64,000 bases of DNA from Fimenecus sp045631225. Its GTDB lineage: Bacteria > Bacillota > Clostridia > Oscillospirales > Acutalibacteraceae. Within the stretch, counting starts at the first letter, position 1. Every line of letters starts with the position of its first letter. The position numbers and the translations under genes were made by a program. The DNA is taken from contig JAZQUG010000013.1 in assembly GCA_045631225.1 (NCBI GenBank), positions 11,391 to 75,390 on the forward strand, in the 5' to 3' direction. The notes beneath the pieces were generated by a model. It did no database searches. It was not told the DNA's origin and saw only the letters and a list, made by a program, of their open reading frames with translations. Positions 7,087 through 16,242 of this stretch are shown in pieces.

Positions 7087-8427
7087 ATGGAAAATTATGA
7101 ATTTATAATTGAACTTTTGCAAAATAAAAACTGGAAAGCTTTAAAAGAAGTTCTTGACGAAATGAATGAGCAGGATATTGCTGAAATTTTCATGGAACTT
7201 GAAGAACGGGAACTTACACTCATTTATCGTTTGCTTAATAAAGAACTTGCAGCTGAGGTTTTTGTTAATATGGAGCCTGAATATCAGGAGCAATTGATTC
7301 GTGCATTCAGTGACTCGGAGCTTCGTGAAGTTCTTGACGAGCTTTACGTGGACGATGCTGTTGACCTTATTGAGGAAATGCCGTCAACACTCGTTAAACG
7401 TATTTTGAAGCATACTGACCCTGAGACACGAAAAAGTATTAACGAAATTCTTAAATACCCTGAGGATTCTGCAGGAAGTATTATGACAATTGAGTACGTT
7501 GATTTGAAACGCTCAATGACGGTTGCTGATGCTTTTATGAGAATTCGTCGAACAGGTGTTGATAAAGAAACAATTTATACTTGTTATGTTACTGACAGCA
7601 AGAGAAAGCTTAAGGGTGTTGTAACTGTTAAAGAATTACTTCTTGCCGATGAAAATGCTGAAATCCGTGACATAATGGAAGATAATATTATTTCAGTAAA
7701 CACCTGGGAAGACAAGGAAGTTGTTGCTGACCTTTTTGATAAGTATGACCTTCTGGCACTTCCTGTTGTTGACAGAGAAAACAGACTTGTTGGTATTATC
7801 ACTGTCGATGATGCCATTGACGTTATGCAGGAAGAAATTACAGAAGATATGGAATTGATGGCTGCTATTACACCTACTGATAAGCCATATCTTAAAATGA
7901 GTGTTTTTGAAAACTTTAAAAAGCGTATTCCATGGTTGATGCTCTTGATGGTTTCTGCAACTTTTACTGAAAAAATCATTACTTATTTTGAAGGTGCATT
8001 GACTTCATGCGTGGTATTGACTGCGTTTATTCCAATGCTTACAGGTACATGTGGTAACTGCGGAAATCAGTCTTCATCAACTATTATCCGTGGTATTTCA
8101 TTGGGTGAAATTGAATTCAGGGACACATTAAAAGTTGTTTTAAAAGAATTTTCAATCGCTCTTATCTGCGGTGTTGCATTGGCAATAGTGAATTTTGCAA
8201 AGCTGATGATTTTTAATGATATAGGATGGAAAATAGCTCTTGTTGTAAGTGTTACAATGATTGCTGCAGTTGTATTTGCCAAGGTTGTCGGCTCTGTTCT
8301 TCCTGTAATCGCAAAGAAAATCGGTTTTGACCCGGCTGTTATGTCAAGTCCGTTTATTTCAACTATTGTAGATGCTGTTACTCTTTTAATATACTTTACA
8401 ATCGCAGCTTCTATGTTGAACTTATAG
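7087..8427 (+). CDS. mgtE: Magnesium transporter MgtE
   Basis: MgtE is a dimeric Mg2+-gated channel of the inner membrane. The 446 residues follow the family plan: a helical N domain (to ~120, with LDEMNEQDIAEIFMELEERE), two CBS domains (~130-250, including SIMTIEYVDLK and GIITVDDAIDVMQEE), a connecting helix, and five C-terminal membrane helices with the pore signature TGTCGNCGNQSSSTIIRGIS. AAAGGAG precedes the ATG. It is expressed as a single gene behind an M-box riboswitch and a further structured leader, so it is induced when Mg2+ is scarce. The length is normal and no key part is missing. Confidence 0.96.
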   Translation: MENYEFIIELLQNKNWKALKEVLDEMNEQDIAEIFMELEERELTLIYRLLNKELAAEVFVNMEPEYQEQLIRAFSDSELREVLDELYVDDAVDLIEEMPSTLVKRILKHTDPETRKSINEILKYPEDSAGSIMTIEYVDLKRSMTVADAFMRIRRTGVDKETIYTCYVTDSKRKLKGVVTVKELLLADENAEIRDIMEDNIISVNTWEDKEVVADLFDKYDLLALPVVDRENRLVGIITVDDAIDVMQEEITEDMELMAAITPTDKPYLKMSVFENFKKRIPWLMLLMVSATFTEKIITYFEGALTSCVVLTAFIPMLTGTCGNCGNQSSSTIIRGISLGEIEFRDTLKVVLKEFSIALICGVALAIVNFAKLMIFNDIGWKIALVVSVTMIAAVVFAKVVGSVLPVIAKKIGFDPAVMSSPFISTIVDAVTLLIYFTIAASMLNL

Positions 8428-8433
8428 TTTTAT

Positions 8434-8467
8434 GTGGTGTGGAATATTTTTCCATACCACTTTTTTT
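8434..8467 (+). terminator. Terminator after mgtE
   Basis: A ten-bp stem GTGGTGTGGA/TCCATACCAC (one G-U pair) is followed by seven T residues. Confidence 0.9.
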
Positions 8468-8545
8468 ATAATAATAACATCTATAATTGACTTTTTAGTT
8501 TAATTATTATATTATTATTGTATATATTTATTTTAGGTGATGTTT

Positions 8546-9850
8546 ATGAGAAAGACTACGAAATCCATATCAATTTTACTTGCACTCATGTTCCTCATTA
8601 CAGGTGTTTGTGCAGTTCCTACAGCAGCGGCTGATGTTACATATTCAGTATCTCCTGCAATTGGTGCAACAGGTGAGACAGTAACGGTTGCTGTCTCTCT
8701 TTCTACATCTGTTGATTTGTGGGGAGGAAATGTTCAGCTTAAATATAACCCTGCAGAACTTCAGGTTGTGAGCTGTGCAACAGGTGGAGCTGCAGCTACA
8801 GGCAGTAGCGTTAATGATTCCGGCTCATCCGTTAATTTTTCAGGTATGTATAGTGCGAAAAGCGGTACAATATTTACAGTAACCTTTAAAATTCTTTTGG
8901 AGTCAGGTAAGTCATCACTTACTCTTTCAAGCTCTGAAAATACTGATGTTGACGGTGCAACTCACAGTTATTCAGTTTCTAACGGAAGCATTATTGTTTT
9001 AAATAAAGTTCCTGCAGAAAAAGTAACTCTTGATAAAACAAGTGTTACACTGAAAAAAGGTGATTCAACAAAGCTTAAGGCTACTGTGTCACCAAGCAAT
9101 GCGACAGAAAACAATGTAACTTTTTATTCTTCAGACGATAACGTTGCAACTGTAAGTGCCGACGGTACTGTTACAGCTGTTAAGGGTGGTACAGCTACAA
9201 TTACAGCTCTTGTTGGTGGTAAATCTGCAAAATGTATGGTAACTGTAACTGTTGCTATGACAGGAATTAAAGCTGACGGCAGTACTTCAAGAAAAGTTGC
9301 AGTAGGAGATAAGACTAACTTGGTTGTACTTCGAGTTCCTGCTGATGCTACTGATGTAGTTACTGCAAAATGGACAAGTTCAAATCCTAATGTTGCAACA
9401 GTATCAAATGGTACAGTCACTGCTGTTGCTCCGGGTGAAGTTATAATTACTGCTACTGTAAGCAAGTGGAAGGTTGATTATAAATTTACAGTAAGTGCAA
9501 AAACAGATGGAAGCACTACTGCAGAAAGTACAACTGAAGAATCAACAACAGTTGAAGAGAGTACAACAGAAGAAAGTACAACTGATGTTTTTGTTACTGA
9601 ACCAACAACAATTCCACCTTATATTACTCAGCCCACAACAGAAGAGTTTTCATTAGTTGAACCAACATCAATGGAAAATACAAATGAAAATGATTTAAAA
9701 GATACTGACGGATATTTATATCTTCTTATTCTTGCAACTGCAGGTGTTGTGACTGTTGTAATCGGTGCAGTTACATTCTTTGTTACAAAAGGATATTACG
9801 GTACAAAGAAAAAGCAGAAAATCATTGTTGAAGAAAAATTCAAGAGGTAA
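8546..9850 (+). CDS. Membrane-anchored surface protein with cohesin-like and two Big_2 domains
   Basis: The protein begins with a signal peptide (KSISILLALMFLITGVCAVP). A cohesin-type beta-sandwich follows at ~30-155 (VSVSL.., LWGGNVQLKYNPAELQVVSC, GTIFTVTFKIL), then two Big_2 Ig-like domains with the signatures FYSSDDNVATVSADGTVTAV and WTSSNPNVATVSNGTVTAV. A Thr/Ser/Glu stalk of TTEE-like repeats, one membrane helix and a short basic tail end it. Cohesins bind dockerins and display enzymes on the cell surface; whether this one binds a dockerin is not shown. I prefer the ATG at 8546, six bases after AGGTG, over the GTG at 8537. A smaller relative lies at 30066-30779. nfo starts four bases downstream. 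Confidence 0.8.
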   Translation: MRKTTKSISILLALMFLITGVCAVPTAAADVTYSVSPAIGATGETVTVAVSLSTSVDLWGGNVQLKYNPAELQVVSCATGGAAATGSSVNDSGSSVNFSGMYSAKSGTIFTVTFKILLESGKSSLTLSSSENTDVDGATHSYSVSNGSIIVLNKVPAEKVTLDKTSVTLKKGDSTKLKATVSPSNATENNVTFYSSDDNVATVSADGTVTAVKGGTATITALVGGKSAKCMVTVTVAMTGIKADGSTSRKVAVGDKTNLVVLRVPADATDVVTAKWTSSNPNVATVSNGTVTAVAPGEVIITATVSKWKVDYKFTVSAKTDGSTTAESTTEESTTVEESTTEESTTDVFVTEPTTIPPYITQPTTEEFSLVEPTSMENTNENDLKDTDGYLYLLILATAGVVTVVIGAVTFFVTKGYYGTKKKQKIIVEEKFKR

Positions 9851-9853
9851 TTT

Positions 9854-10684
9854 ATGTTGAATATCGGATGTCACTTGTCTTCCTCAAAAGGCTTTTATCA
9901 TATGGGATGTGAGGCACTTTCAATAGGTGCCAACACATTTCAGTTTTTCACAAGAAATCCAAGAGGAGGAAGCGCAAAGGAAATTATTCCTGAAGATGCA
10001 GAAAAACTGAATAATCTTATAAAAGAAAAGAGCTTTGCAAAAATTCTTGCCCATGCTCCATATACACTCAATGCATGTGCTGAAAAAACTTATATTCGTG
10101 AGTTCGCATACAACACAATGCTTGATGACCTTAAACGTATGGAGTTTGTTCCCGGTAATTTGTATAATTTCCATCCGGGGAGCCATGTGGGTCAGGGTAT
10201 GGAAGTTGGTATTGAACTTATTTCGTCTTTGTTGAATTCCATTTTGTGGAAAGAACAGACAACTACCGTACTTCTTGAAACAATGGCAGGAAAGGGTAGT
10301 GAAGTCGGAGGAAAATTCGAGGAGCTTCGTGAAATTATTGACCGTGTAGAATTAAGCGATAAAATGGGCGTTTGCCTTGATACTTGTCACGTTTATGACG
10401 GTGGATATGATATTGTGAATGACCTTGACGGTGTTTTGACACAGTTTGATAAGGTTATCGGTCTTGACAGGTTAAGGGCAATTCACATTAACGACAGTAA
10501 AAATCCTTTCAACAGTCATAAAGACCGTCACGAAAAAATAGGTGATGGGTCAATTGGTGCTGAAGCATTTGAACGCATTATTAACCATCCTGCACTTCGT
10601 GACTTGCCATTTTATCTTGAAACTCCCAATGAACTCGACGGATATGCTCGAGAAATAGCATTTTTAAAATCATTATATAAATAA
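9854..10684 (+). CDS. nfo: Endonuclease IV (AP endonuclease)
   Basis: Nfo cleaves the backbone 5' of abasic sites in base-excision repair using three zinc ions. The 276 residues make a complete TIM barrel with the family motifs NIGCHLSSSKGF, GANTFQFFTRNPRG, FHPGSHVGQG, LLETMAGKGSEVG, VCLDTCHVYDGGYDI, HINDSKNPFNSHKDRHEKIG and FYLETPNE, which carry the metal-binding His, Glu and Asp residues. It begins three bases after the surface-protein stop (TAATTTATG), so the two may be cotranscribed despite unrelated roles. A terminator follows at once. Confidence 0.95.
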   Translation: MLNIGCHLSSSKGFYHMGCEALSIGANTFQFFTRNPRGGSAKEIIPEDAEKLNNLIKEKSFAKILAHAPYTLNACAEKTYIREFAYNTMLDDLKRMEFVPGNLYNFHPGSHVGQGMEVGIELISSLLNSILWKEQTTTVLLETMAGKGSEVGGKFEELREIIDRVELSDKMGVCLDTCHVYDGGYDIVNDLDGVLTQFDKVIGLDRLRAIHINDSKNPFNSHKDRHEKIGDGSIGAEAFERIINHPALRDLPFYLETPNELDGYAREIAFLKSLYK

Positions 10685-10689
10685 AATTT

Positions 10690-10720
10690 AAGGCGAGGTC
10701 ATCCGACTTCGCCTTTGTTG
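10690..10720 (+). terminator. Terminator after nfo
   Basis: An eleven-bp stem AAGGCGAGGTC/GACTTCGCCTT with a four-base loop is followed by TTGTTG. Confidence 0.75.
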
Positions 10721-10757
10721 TTTATATATTTAGATTATAATTTGTTGGGGAGATTCT

Positions 10758-10899
10758 GTAGGGGACGACGACCACGGCGTCCCGTTCGCGGTTTATCTGT
10801 ACACTTGGTTCAGGCTGCCGAGGGTGCGGGTGTCCGGTGGACACCTCTGCGAAGCAGAAGCACCGACCGAGCCGGCAGGTGAGACCCGTCAGCCCCTAC
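10758..10899. repeat. Intergenic GTAGGGG-ended repeat, copy 2 (long form)
   Basis: This 142-bp element is bounded by GTAGGGG and CCCCTAC and lies in the opposite orientation to the copy at 2795-2870. It differs from that copy mainly by an insert at 10823-10886. The insert holds two hairpins (GTGTCC-GGT-GGACAC and TCTGC-GAA-GCAGA) and the 13-mer ACCGACCGAGCCG. No ORF is present. Confidence 0.75.
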
Positions 10900-10960
10900 A
10901 ATTGCAAATTATGCATTACTCATTACGAATTACACCGATAAACCCCACCTTGATATAACA

Positions 10961-10992
10961 TAAAAAACGGACAATCGTTATGACTGTCCGTT
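10961..10992 (-). terminator. Terminator of the PHP/hypothetical operon
   Basis: On the minus strand, AACGGACA pairs with TGTCCGTT across an eleven-base loop and is followed by TTTTTTAT. Confidence 0.85.
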
Positions 10993-11007
10993 AGCTTTTA
11001 TATTCAA

Positions 11008-11580
11008 TTATTTCACAAAATCATATCTGTCAATTATCTTCTGAATTTCGTGTTCGGCAACTTCAAAAAGTCGTTTGCCAAGATTGGTGTAATATTCATT
11101 TTTATCTTCACCGCAAAGCATTGCAAACGAAATACCGATGTTTTTAGAAATGTCAATACCTTTTCTGACAGCGAGATAATAAAAGCTGTATTCAGCAGCA
11201 TCGTCAAGTCTGTCGTAAAATTCGGATGCCTTTTTTATAACTGTGTCGTAAAGAGAGGTAACTGCTGTATTTGACAATAAAGTAGCAGGGAGTAGGTGGT
11301 TAATACAATATTCTGCAGTGAAAACAAGCAAAACCTTTATCTGATACATATCGTCACTGTTGCACTGGATTTTTCCTACTTCTGCTTCCAGCTGATTAAG
11401 TAAGCTTGGCTCATCAACAAAGATTTCAGCAAGGTGTTTACCCAACTGCTTTGCTTTGAGTATGTTTCCGTTACTTCTATGTTTTGTCATTTCTGCAATA
11501 ACAGAAACCTCATATGAATTTCCATCTTTGATATTATCGCTGTCTGTAAAGATTTTAACATCACTGTCGTCAAAGAGCAT
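11008..11580 (-). CDS. Hypothetical protein, mostly alpha-helical
   Basis: I do not recognise this 190-residue protein. It has no signal peptide or membrane helix. It starts with a short acidic stretch (MLFDDSDVKIFTDSDN) followed by what looks like a helical bundle, with conserved-looking segments VFTAEYCINHLLPATLLSNT and DDAAEYSFYYLAVRKG. AAGGAGG stands nine bases before the ATG. It lies 45 bp downstream of the PHP phosphoesterase gene and shares its terminator, so the two probably form an operon, but this does not reveal its job. Confidence 0.7.
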   Translation of the reverse strand: MLFDDSDVKIFTDSDNIKDGNSYEVSVIAEMTKHRSNGNILKAKQLGKHLAEIFVDEPSLLNQLEAEVGKIQCNSDDMYQIKVLLVFTAEYCINHLLPATLLSNTAVTSLYDTVIKKASEFYDRLDDAAEYSFYYLAVRKGIDISKNIGISFAMLCGEDKNEYYTNLGKRLFEVAEHEIQKIIDRYDFVK

Positions 11581-11625
11581 ATCATTAAACCTCCTTATCT
11601 GTTAATTTAAATGTTGAATACATAA

Positions 11626-12498
11626 TTATTCAGCAGTCTGCTGAGCTAATTTCTTCTGTAATCTTTTCTGTTTTGATTTATATGAGAGAAGTGCATGTAA
11701 ACAATCATCAGGAGTAGAATAATCTCCTAAAGAAACTTTGTATGTATTGTAAAGTCCGTGGAAATCACTTCCGCCTGTTGCGAGAAGCTTGTTTTTTGAG
11801 GCAAATTTCTTAAGGTATGCTTGTTGCTCTTCATTAGCACTCGGATGAAAAACTTCAATACCATCAATACCATATTCAATATAATCAGCAAGATTATCAA
11901 TACAATTACTTGCATATGGGTGAGCGAGAACAGCAACTCCACCTGCAGTATGAACAGCGTCAATAACATCTTTAACATTTTCATACTTTGGTACTACAAG
12001 AATATTGTTTTCACTGTCTTTTGAGAAGAGAGAATTATAGAGTTCACCGTTGAATGAATCAGCGTAACCACATTCAATAAGAGCCTGCATAATGTGCTTT
12101 TTGAAAAGGTTAGTTGAACCCGATGCACATTTAGTAATAAACTCTGTTGAAACAGGGAAACGCTTTGCAGTCTGAAGCATCATGAAATGACCTGCTTTTT
12201 TACGAGCAAGTGAATTTCTTTTGCAAAGACCTTCAAGTATATCAGGTGAATCAGGCAAATAACAAAGAATATGAACGTTTCTGTCATTCTTTTCATCAGT
12301 TGCAGAAAGTTCAACGCCGGGGATAACCTGAATTCCGTGACGTGCACCGATAATCTTACCTCTGACAGTACCTGCAAGACAGTCGTGGTCAGTAATTGCG
12401 ATAGTTTCAAGACCTTTCTTTTTCGCAAAATTGATAAGGTCCTCAATGCCTAAAGTACCGTCAGATAATCTTGTATGACAATGTAAATCTCCACTCAA
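11626..12498 (-). CDS. PHP-domain phosphoesterase (YciV/RNase AM-like)
   Basis: PHP proteins of this type are metal-dependent phosphoesterases; characterised relatives remove 5' phosphates from nucleotides or trim RNA 5' ends. The metal-binding motifs occur in order: GDLHCHTRLSDGT near the N-terminus, ITDHDCLAG at ~35, an Asp/His-containing central part (VHILCYLPDSPD), VLAHPYASN and GGSDFHG near the C-terminus. The length (~290 residues) is usual. The start is probably the TTG at 12498, eight bases after GGAGGG; the GTG at 12507 overlaps that ribosome site. The hypothetical gene follows in the same operon. Specific substrate unknown. Confidence 0.85.
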   Translation of the reverse strand: MSGDLHCHTRLSDGTLGIEDLINFAKKKGLETIAITDHDCLAGTVRGKIIGARHGIQVIPGVELSATDEKNDRNVHILCYLPDSPDILEGLCKRNSLARKKAGHFMMLQTAKRFPVSTEFITKCASGSTNLFKKHIMQALIECGYADSFNGELYNSLFSKDSENNILVVPKYENVKDVIDAVHTAGGVAVLAHPYASNCIDNLADYIEYGIDGIEVFHPSANEEQQAYLKKFASKNKLLATGGSDFHGLYNTYKVSLGDYSTPDDCLHALLSYKSKQKRLQKKLAQQTAE

Positions 12499-12711
12499 AA
12501 CAAACACCCTCCAAAAATAGGCTAAAAATGCGTATATTTACCTCAATATATAACTCATTATATAACAAAATTTGGACAAAATCAAGAAAAAAAGTTTAAT
12601 TTCTTAAAAAATAACTATAAATAATCGTATTTTTGTAGGATAAGTAAAAATATAACCGAAAAATTTGTACTAATGCACAAATGGTAAAATGATATATTCA
12701 CTTTTTACAGA

Positions 12712-12742
12712 TAAAAAAGGTAGTAACAAAAGCTACTACCTT
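12712..12742 (-). terminator. Terminator after ackA
   Basis: On the minus strand AAGGTAGTA/TACTACCTT forms a nine-bp stem with a seven-base loop followed by TTTTTTATC. Confidence 0.85.
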
Positions 12743-12768
12743 AATTTCATATTGATTTGTTTTGGGGA

Positions 12769-13977
12769 TTAAAGAGCGTTTACGATATCTTTTGTATCTC
12801 TTGCAATTGCAAGTTCTTCGTTTGTAGGAAGAACATAAACCTTAACCTTTGAATTTTCTGTTGAAAGCTCGCCTTCTTTACCCTTAACAAGAGTCTTACC
12901 GATGTTCTGGTCGATTTCAATACCGAGATATGAAAGCTCGTTACAAACCTTATCACGGATATCATCAGCGTTTTCACCGATACCGCCTGTAAATACGATT
13001 GCATCAACACCATTCATTGCAGCAGAGAATGCACCGATATATTTCTTAATCTGATAAGCAAGAATACCTCTTGCAATAAGACACTGTTCGTTACCTTCAG
13101 CTGCAGCAGCCTTAAGGTCTCTGTCGTCAGATGAAAGACCTGAAACACCAAGAAGACCTGATTTCTTGTTAAGAAGTGTATCCATTTCTTTAACTGAAAG
13201 ATTTTCCTTTTCCATAATGAAAAGAACAACTGATGGGTCAATAGCACCGCAACGAGTACCCATTGCAAGACCGTCAAGCGGAGTAAGTCCCATTGTTGTG
13301 TCAACAACCTTACCACCATTAACAGCTGTGATTGATGAACCGTTACCAAGGTGACATGTAACAATCTTAAGGTCTTCAATGTTCTTGCCCATAACTTCAG
13401 CACATCTTGCACTTACAAACTTGTGTGAAGTACCGTGGAAACCGTAACGACGAATTGAGTATTTCTTTGTTAATTCGTTAGGAATTGCGAATGTGTATGC
13501 TTCTGCAGGCATTGTGCTGTGGAATGCGTTATCAAAAACAGCAACCTGAGGAACATCCTTACCAAAGAGTTCAATACTTGCGTTGATACCCATAATGTTT
13601 GCAGGGTTGTGAAGAGGAGCAAGGTCGTTCATGCTTTCAATTCCTGCGATAACCTCGTCATCAATAAGAACACTCTTATTGAAAAGTGAACCGCCCTGAA
13701 CAACACGGTGGCCAACTGCTGTGATTTCACTGATGTTGTCAAGAACCTTGTATTCACCTTCAGTAAGAGCAGCCTTAACAGCAGCGAAAGCTTCAGTATG
13801 ATTGCTCATTGGAGCATTGTATTCGATTTTTTGTCCGTCAGCAGTTTTAAAGCTGATACAAGCTTCAGGTGTGCCGACTCTTTCGCAGATACCTTTTGCA
13901 ATAACACTTTCATCAGCCATATCGATAAGCTGATATTTGAGTGATGAACTACCTGCGTTAATAACAAGAACTTTCAT
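12769..13977 (-). CDS. ackA: Acetate kinase
   Basis: AckA converts acetyl phosphate and ADP to acetate and ATP, the last ATP-forming step of acetate fermentation. The protein is full length (~402 residues) with the ASKHA-fold motifs MKVLVINAGSSSLKYQ, GHRVVQGG, FDNAFHSTMP, RRYGFHGTSHKFV, TCHLGNGSSI and FTGGIGENA. The ATG at 13977 is chosen because GGAGATG stands nine bases upstream; the ATG at 13986 overlaps that site. No phosphotransacetylase gene is beside it. The divergent neighbour is tmcAL, an acetate-using tRNA enzyme. Confidence 0.97.
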   Translation of the reverse strand: MKVLVINAGSSSLKYQLIDMADESVIAKGICERVGTPEACISFKTADGQKIEYNAPMSNHTEAFAAVKAALTEGEYKVLDNISEITAVGHRVVQGGSLFNKSVLIDDEVIAGIESMNDLAPLHNPANIMGINASIELFGKDVPQVAVFDNAFHSTMPAEAYTFAIPNELTKKYSIRRYGFHGTSHKFVSARCAEVMGKNIEDLKIVTCHLGNGSSITAVNGGKVVDTTMGLTPLDGLAMGTRCGAIDPSVVLFIMEKENLSVKEMDTLLNKKSGLLGVSGLSSDDRDLKAAAAEGNEQCLIARGILAYQIKKYIGAFSAAMNGVDAIVFTGGIGENADDIRDKVCNELSYLGIEIDQNIGKTLVKGKEGELSTENSKVKVYVLPTNEELAIARDTKDIVNAL

Positions 13978-14095
13978 TTTTAACATCTCCGTTTATAAAT
14001 TTTTCTTGAAGTAATTTTAAACCTGTATTATTATATACTTATATTTTTATAATTTCAAGATTTCTTTTACCAATATTTTCAAAAAGGAGAAAAAT

Positions 14096-15271
14096 ATGTC
14101 AGTAATAGGAATAGTATGTGAGTTTAATCCTTTTCATAACGGTCATAAATATTTAATTGATTCTGTGAAACAACAGGGAGATATTGTTGTTTGTGTGATG
14201 AGCGGAAATTTTGTTCAAAGGGCTGAACCTGCAATTTTTCCAAAGGATGTGAGGGTTAAAGCAGCACTGCTTAACGGTGCAGATATTGTTCTTGAGCTTC
14301 CGTTTGTTTATGCTACTGCATCAGCTGAATTTTTTGCTTATAACGCTGTAAGGGTTTTAGATGCATTCGGTTGTGATAAATTAGCCTTCGGAACAGAAAA
14401 TGCAACTATCGAACAGTTGAATAAGATTGTTGATACGCTTAATAACGATAATTTTAATGATGAAATAAAGAAATATCTTCAAAATGGTGAGAGCTATGCA
14501 TCTGCAAGACATCTGGCATTAAAAGCATACGGTAATGATTTTGACATTAATATGCCTAACAATATTCTTGCAGTTGAATACATCAAAGCAATCAGAAAAA
14601 TTAATTTAAAAATTGAGCCTGTGTGTATTAATAGAAACGGTGCGGGATATAACGATAATTTTGCTGTTGAAGAATTTGCCTCAGCAACACATATCCGTTC
14701 ATTAATCAATCAGAATATCTCATTTGAAAAATATGTTCCTGAAAACTGTTATCATTTATACTTGGATTGTATTGAAAATGGAAATTATGTGTCACAGGAA
14801 AAGTATGAACTTGCTTCACTTGCATTGTTAAGAGCAGGTCTTTATGATAATAAAGAAAATATTGCTTGTATGGCTGAGGGTCTAGAGAACAGAATTGATG
14901 AAGCAATCAAAATAAGCTTAAGTCTTAATGAATTGTATGATAGCGTGAAAACAAAAAGATATGCCCATTCACGTATAAGACGAGCAGTTTTATCAAAGCA
15001 GTTTTCTGTTTACAATGATGACCTGAACATTGAAGCTCCTTATTGCAGACTTCTTGGTTTTAATGAAAACGGAGGAAAGAACCTTGGAAAGCTTGTAAAT
15101 AATTGTTCATTGCCCTTTATTACAAGATTTTCCGACATATCTAAAACAGGTAATCAAGAGGTAAACAGAGTATTTGAATTTGAGGATAAATCAACAGATT
15201 TTTATAGTTTGATTTTATATAAACAAAGTATTTGCTCTAAAGAAAGAATTTTTTCGCCTGTAAAAATATAA
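14096..15271 (+). CDS. tmcAL: tRNA(Met) cytidine acetate ligase TmcAL
   Basis: TmcAL (formerly YlbM) forms N4-acetylcytidine at the wobble base of elongator tRNA-Met from ATP and free acetate. The 391 residues open with the nucleotidyltransferase signature GIVCEFNPFHNGHKYLI, whose HNGH is the HIGH-type motif. They continue with SGNFVQRAEPAIFPKDVRVK, LELPFVYATASAEFF and FGTENA, all typical of the family. AAAGGAG precedes the ATG. It is divergent from ackA with about 118 bp between the starts, so an acetate-producing and an acetate-using enzyme share an upstream region. Confidence 0.92.
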   Translation: MSVIGIVCEFNPFHNGHKYLIDSVKQQGDIVVCVMSGNFVQRAEPAIFPKDVRVKAALLNGADIVLELPFVYATASAEFFAYNAVRVLDAFGCDKLAFGTENATIEQLNKIVDTLNNDNFNDEIKKYLQNGESYASARHLALKAYGNDFDINMPNNILAVEYIKAIRKINLKIEPVCINRNGAGYNDNFAVEEFASATHIRSLINQNISFEKYVPENCYHLYLDCIENGNYVSQEKYELASLALLRAGLYDNKENIACMAEGLENRIDEAIKISLSLNELYDSVKTKRYAHSRIRRAVLSKQFSVYNDDLNIEAPYCRLLGFNENGGKNLGKLVNNCSLPFITRFSDISKTGNQEVNRVFEFEDKSTDFYSLILYKQSICSKERIFSPVKI

Positions 15272-15366
15272 TCTTGCAAGAATTCCTGCAAAATGTGTTG
15301 ATTTTTTAGTGTTGAATATTGTATAATTAACAGATAATTATGTACTGAATTTATGAGGTATAATTA

Positions 15367-16242
15367 ATGAAATCATTTATTTTTTCAAAAGTTGACCTTT
15401 CCGGTAAGAAACTGTCAAAAGGTCATAAAAAACTTGTTCAATACATTTCAACAGATTATGATAAAGCAGCTTTTATGACTGCTTCAAAGCTTGGTGAAAA
15501 AGTAGGGGTCAGTGAGTCCACTGTTGTTCGCTTTGCAACAGAAATGGGCTTCAAGGGTTATCCTGAACTCCAGAAAGAACTTCAACAAATGATTAAATCT
15601 AAACTTACTGCAGTTCAGAGAATGGAAGTTTCCAGTAGTTTAATCGGTGAAGACGATGCAATAAAAAAGGTTCTTAATGGTGACATTGACCTTATCCGTA
15701 ACACTCTTGAATGTGTAAGTGAAGCGGAGTTTAAAAAAGCAGTCAGTATGATAAACAAAGCAAGGAAAATATATATTCTTGGTGTCCGCAGTTCTGCTGC
15801 TTTAGCAAGCTTTCTGTATTTTTATCTTAATCCCGTTTTCGAAAATGTTGTTCTTGTTGATACATCAAGCGGAAGTGAAATGTTTGAGCAGATGTTCAGA
15901 ATCAATGAAGATGACGTTTGCGTTGCAATCAGTTTTCCTCGATATTCAAAACAGACAATTAATGCTCTCAGATTTATTAATGACAGAGGAACTAACATTA
16001 TTGCAATTACAGATTCTGCTGTTTCACCGATTGCGGAATTTTCGGATACATTGTTAGTCGCTAAAAGTGATATGGTTTCAGTTGTTGATTCTCTTGTGGC
16101 ACCTTTAAGCTTGATTAATGCATTGATTGTTGCGTTAACTTTTAGCAGACGTGAAGAGGTTTATAACAATTTCAACAGACTTGAAAGCATATGGGATGAG
16201 TATCAGGTCTATGATAAATCAGATGGTGGCGACAATGAATAA
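15367..16242 (+). CDS. RpiR/MurR-family transcriptional regulator
   Basis: The 291-residue protein has the RpiR plan. An N-terminal helix-turn-helix (~30-80, with VSESTVVRFATEMGFKGYPEL) is joined to a SIS sugar-phosphate isomerase-like domain (~115-245, with YILGVRSSAALASFLYFYL, DTSSGSEMFEQMF, DVCVAISFPRYSKQTI and IIAITDSAVSPIAEFSDTLL). Such regulators sense phosphosugars. No sugar gene is adjacent; instead its end overlaps the flavoprotein gene by eight bases and it appears to head a run of housekeeping genes. Its target is therefore unclear. GAGGTATAATTAATG gives a plausible start. Confidence 0.88.
   Translation: MKSFIFSKVDLSGKKLSKGHKKLVQYISTDYDKAAFMTASKLGEKVGVSESTVVRFATEMGFKGYPELQKELQQMIKSKLTAVQRMEVSSSLIGEDDAIKKVLNGDIDLIRNTLECVSEAEFKKAVSMINKARKIYILGVRSSAALASFLYFYLNPVFENVVLVDTSSGSEMFEQMFRINEDDVCVAISFPRYSKQTINALRFINDRGTNIIAITDSAVSPIAEFSDTLLVAKSDMVSVVDSLVAPLSLINALIVALTFSRREEVYNNFNRLESIWDEYQVYDKSDGGDNE

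Noticed and set aside
9124..9465. 113-codon open frame on the minus strand inside the cohesin/Big_2 gene
   Set aside because: It is a shadow of the repetitive Val/Thr/Ala codons of the plus-strand gene, with no ribosome site and no family resemblance.
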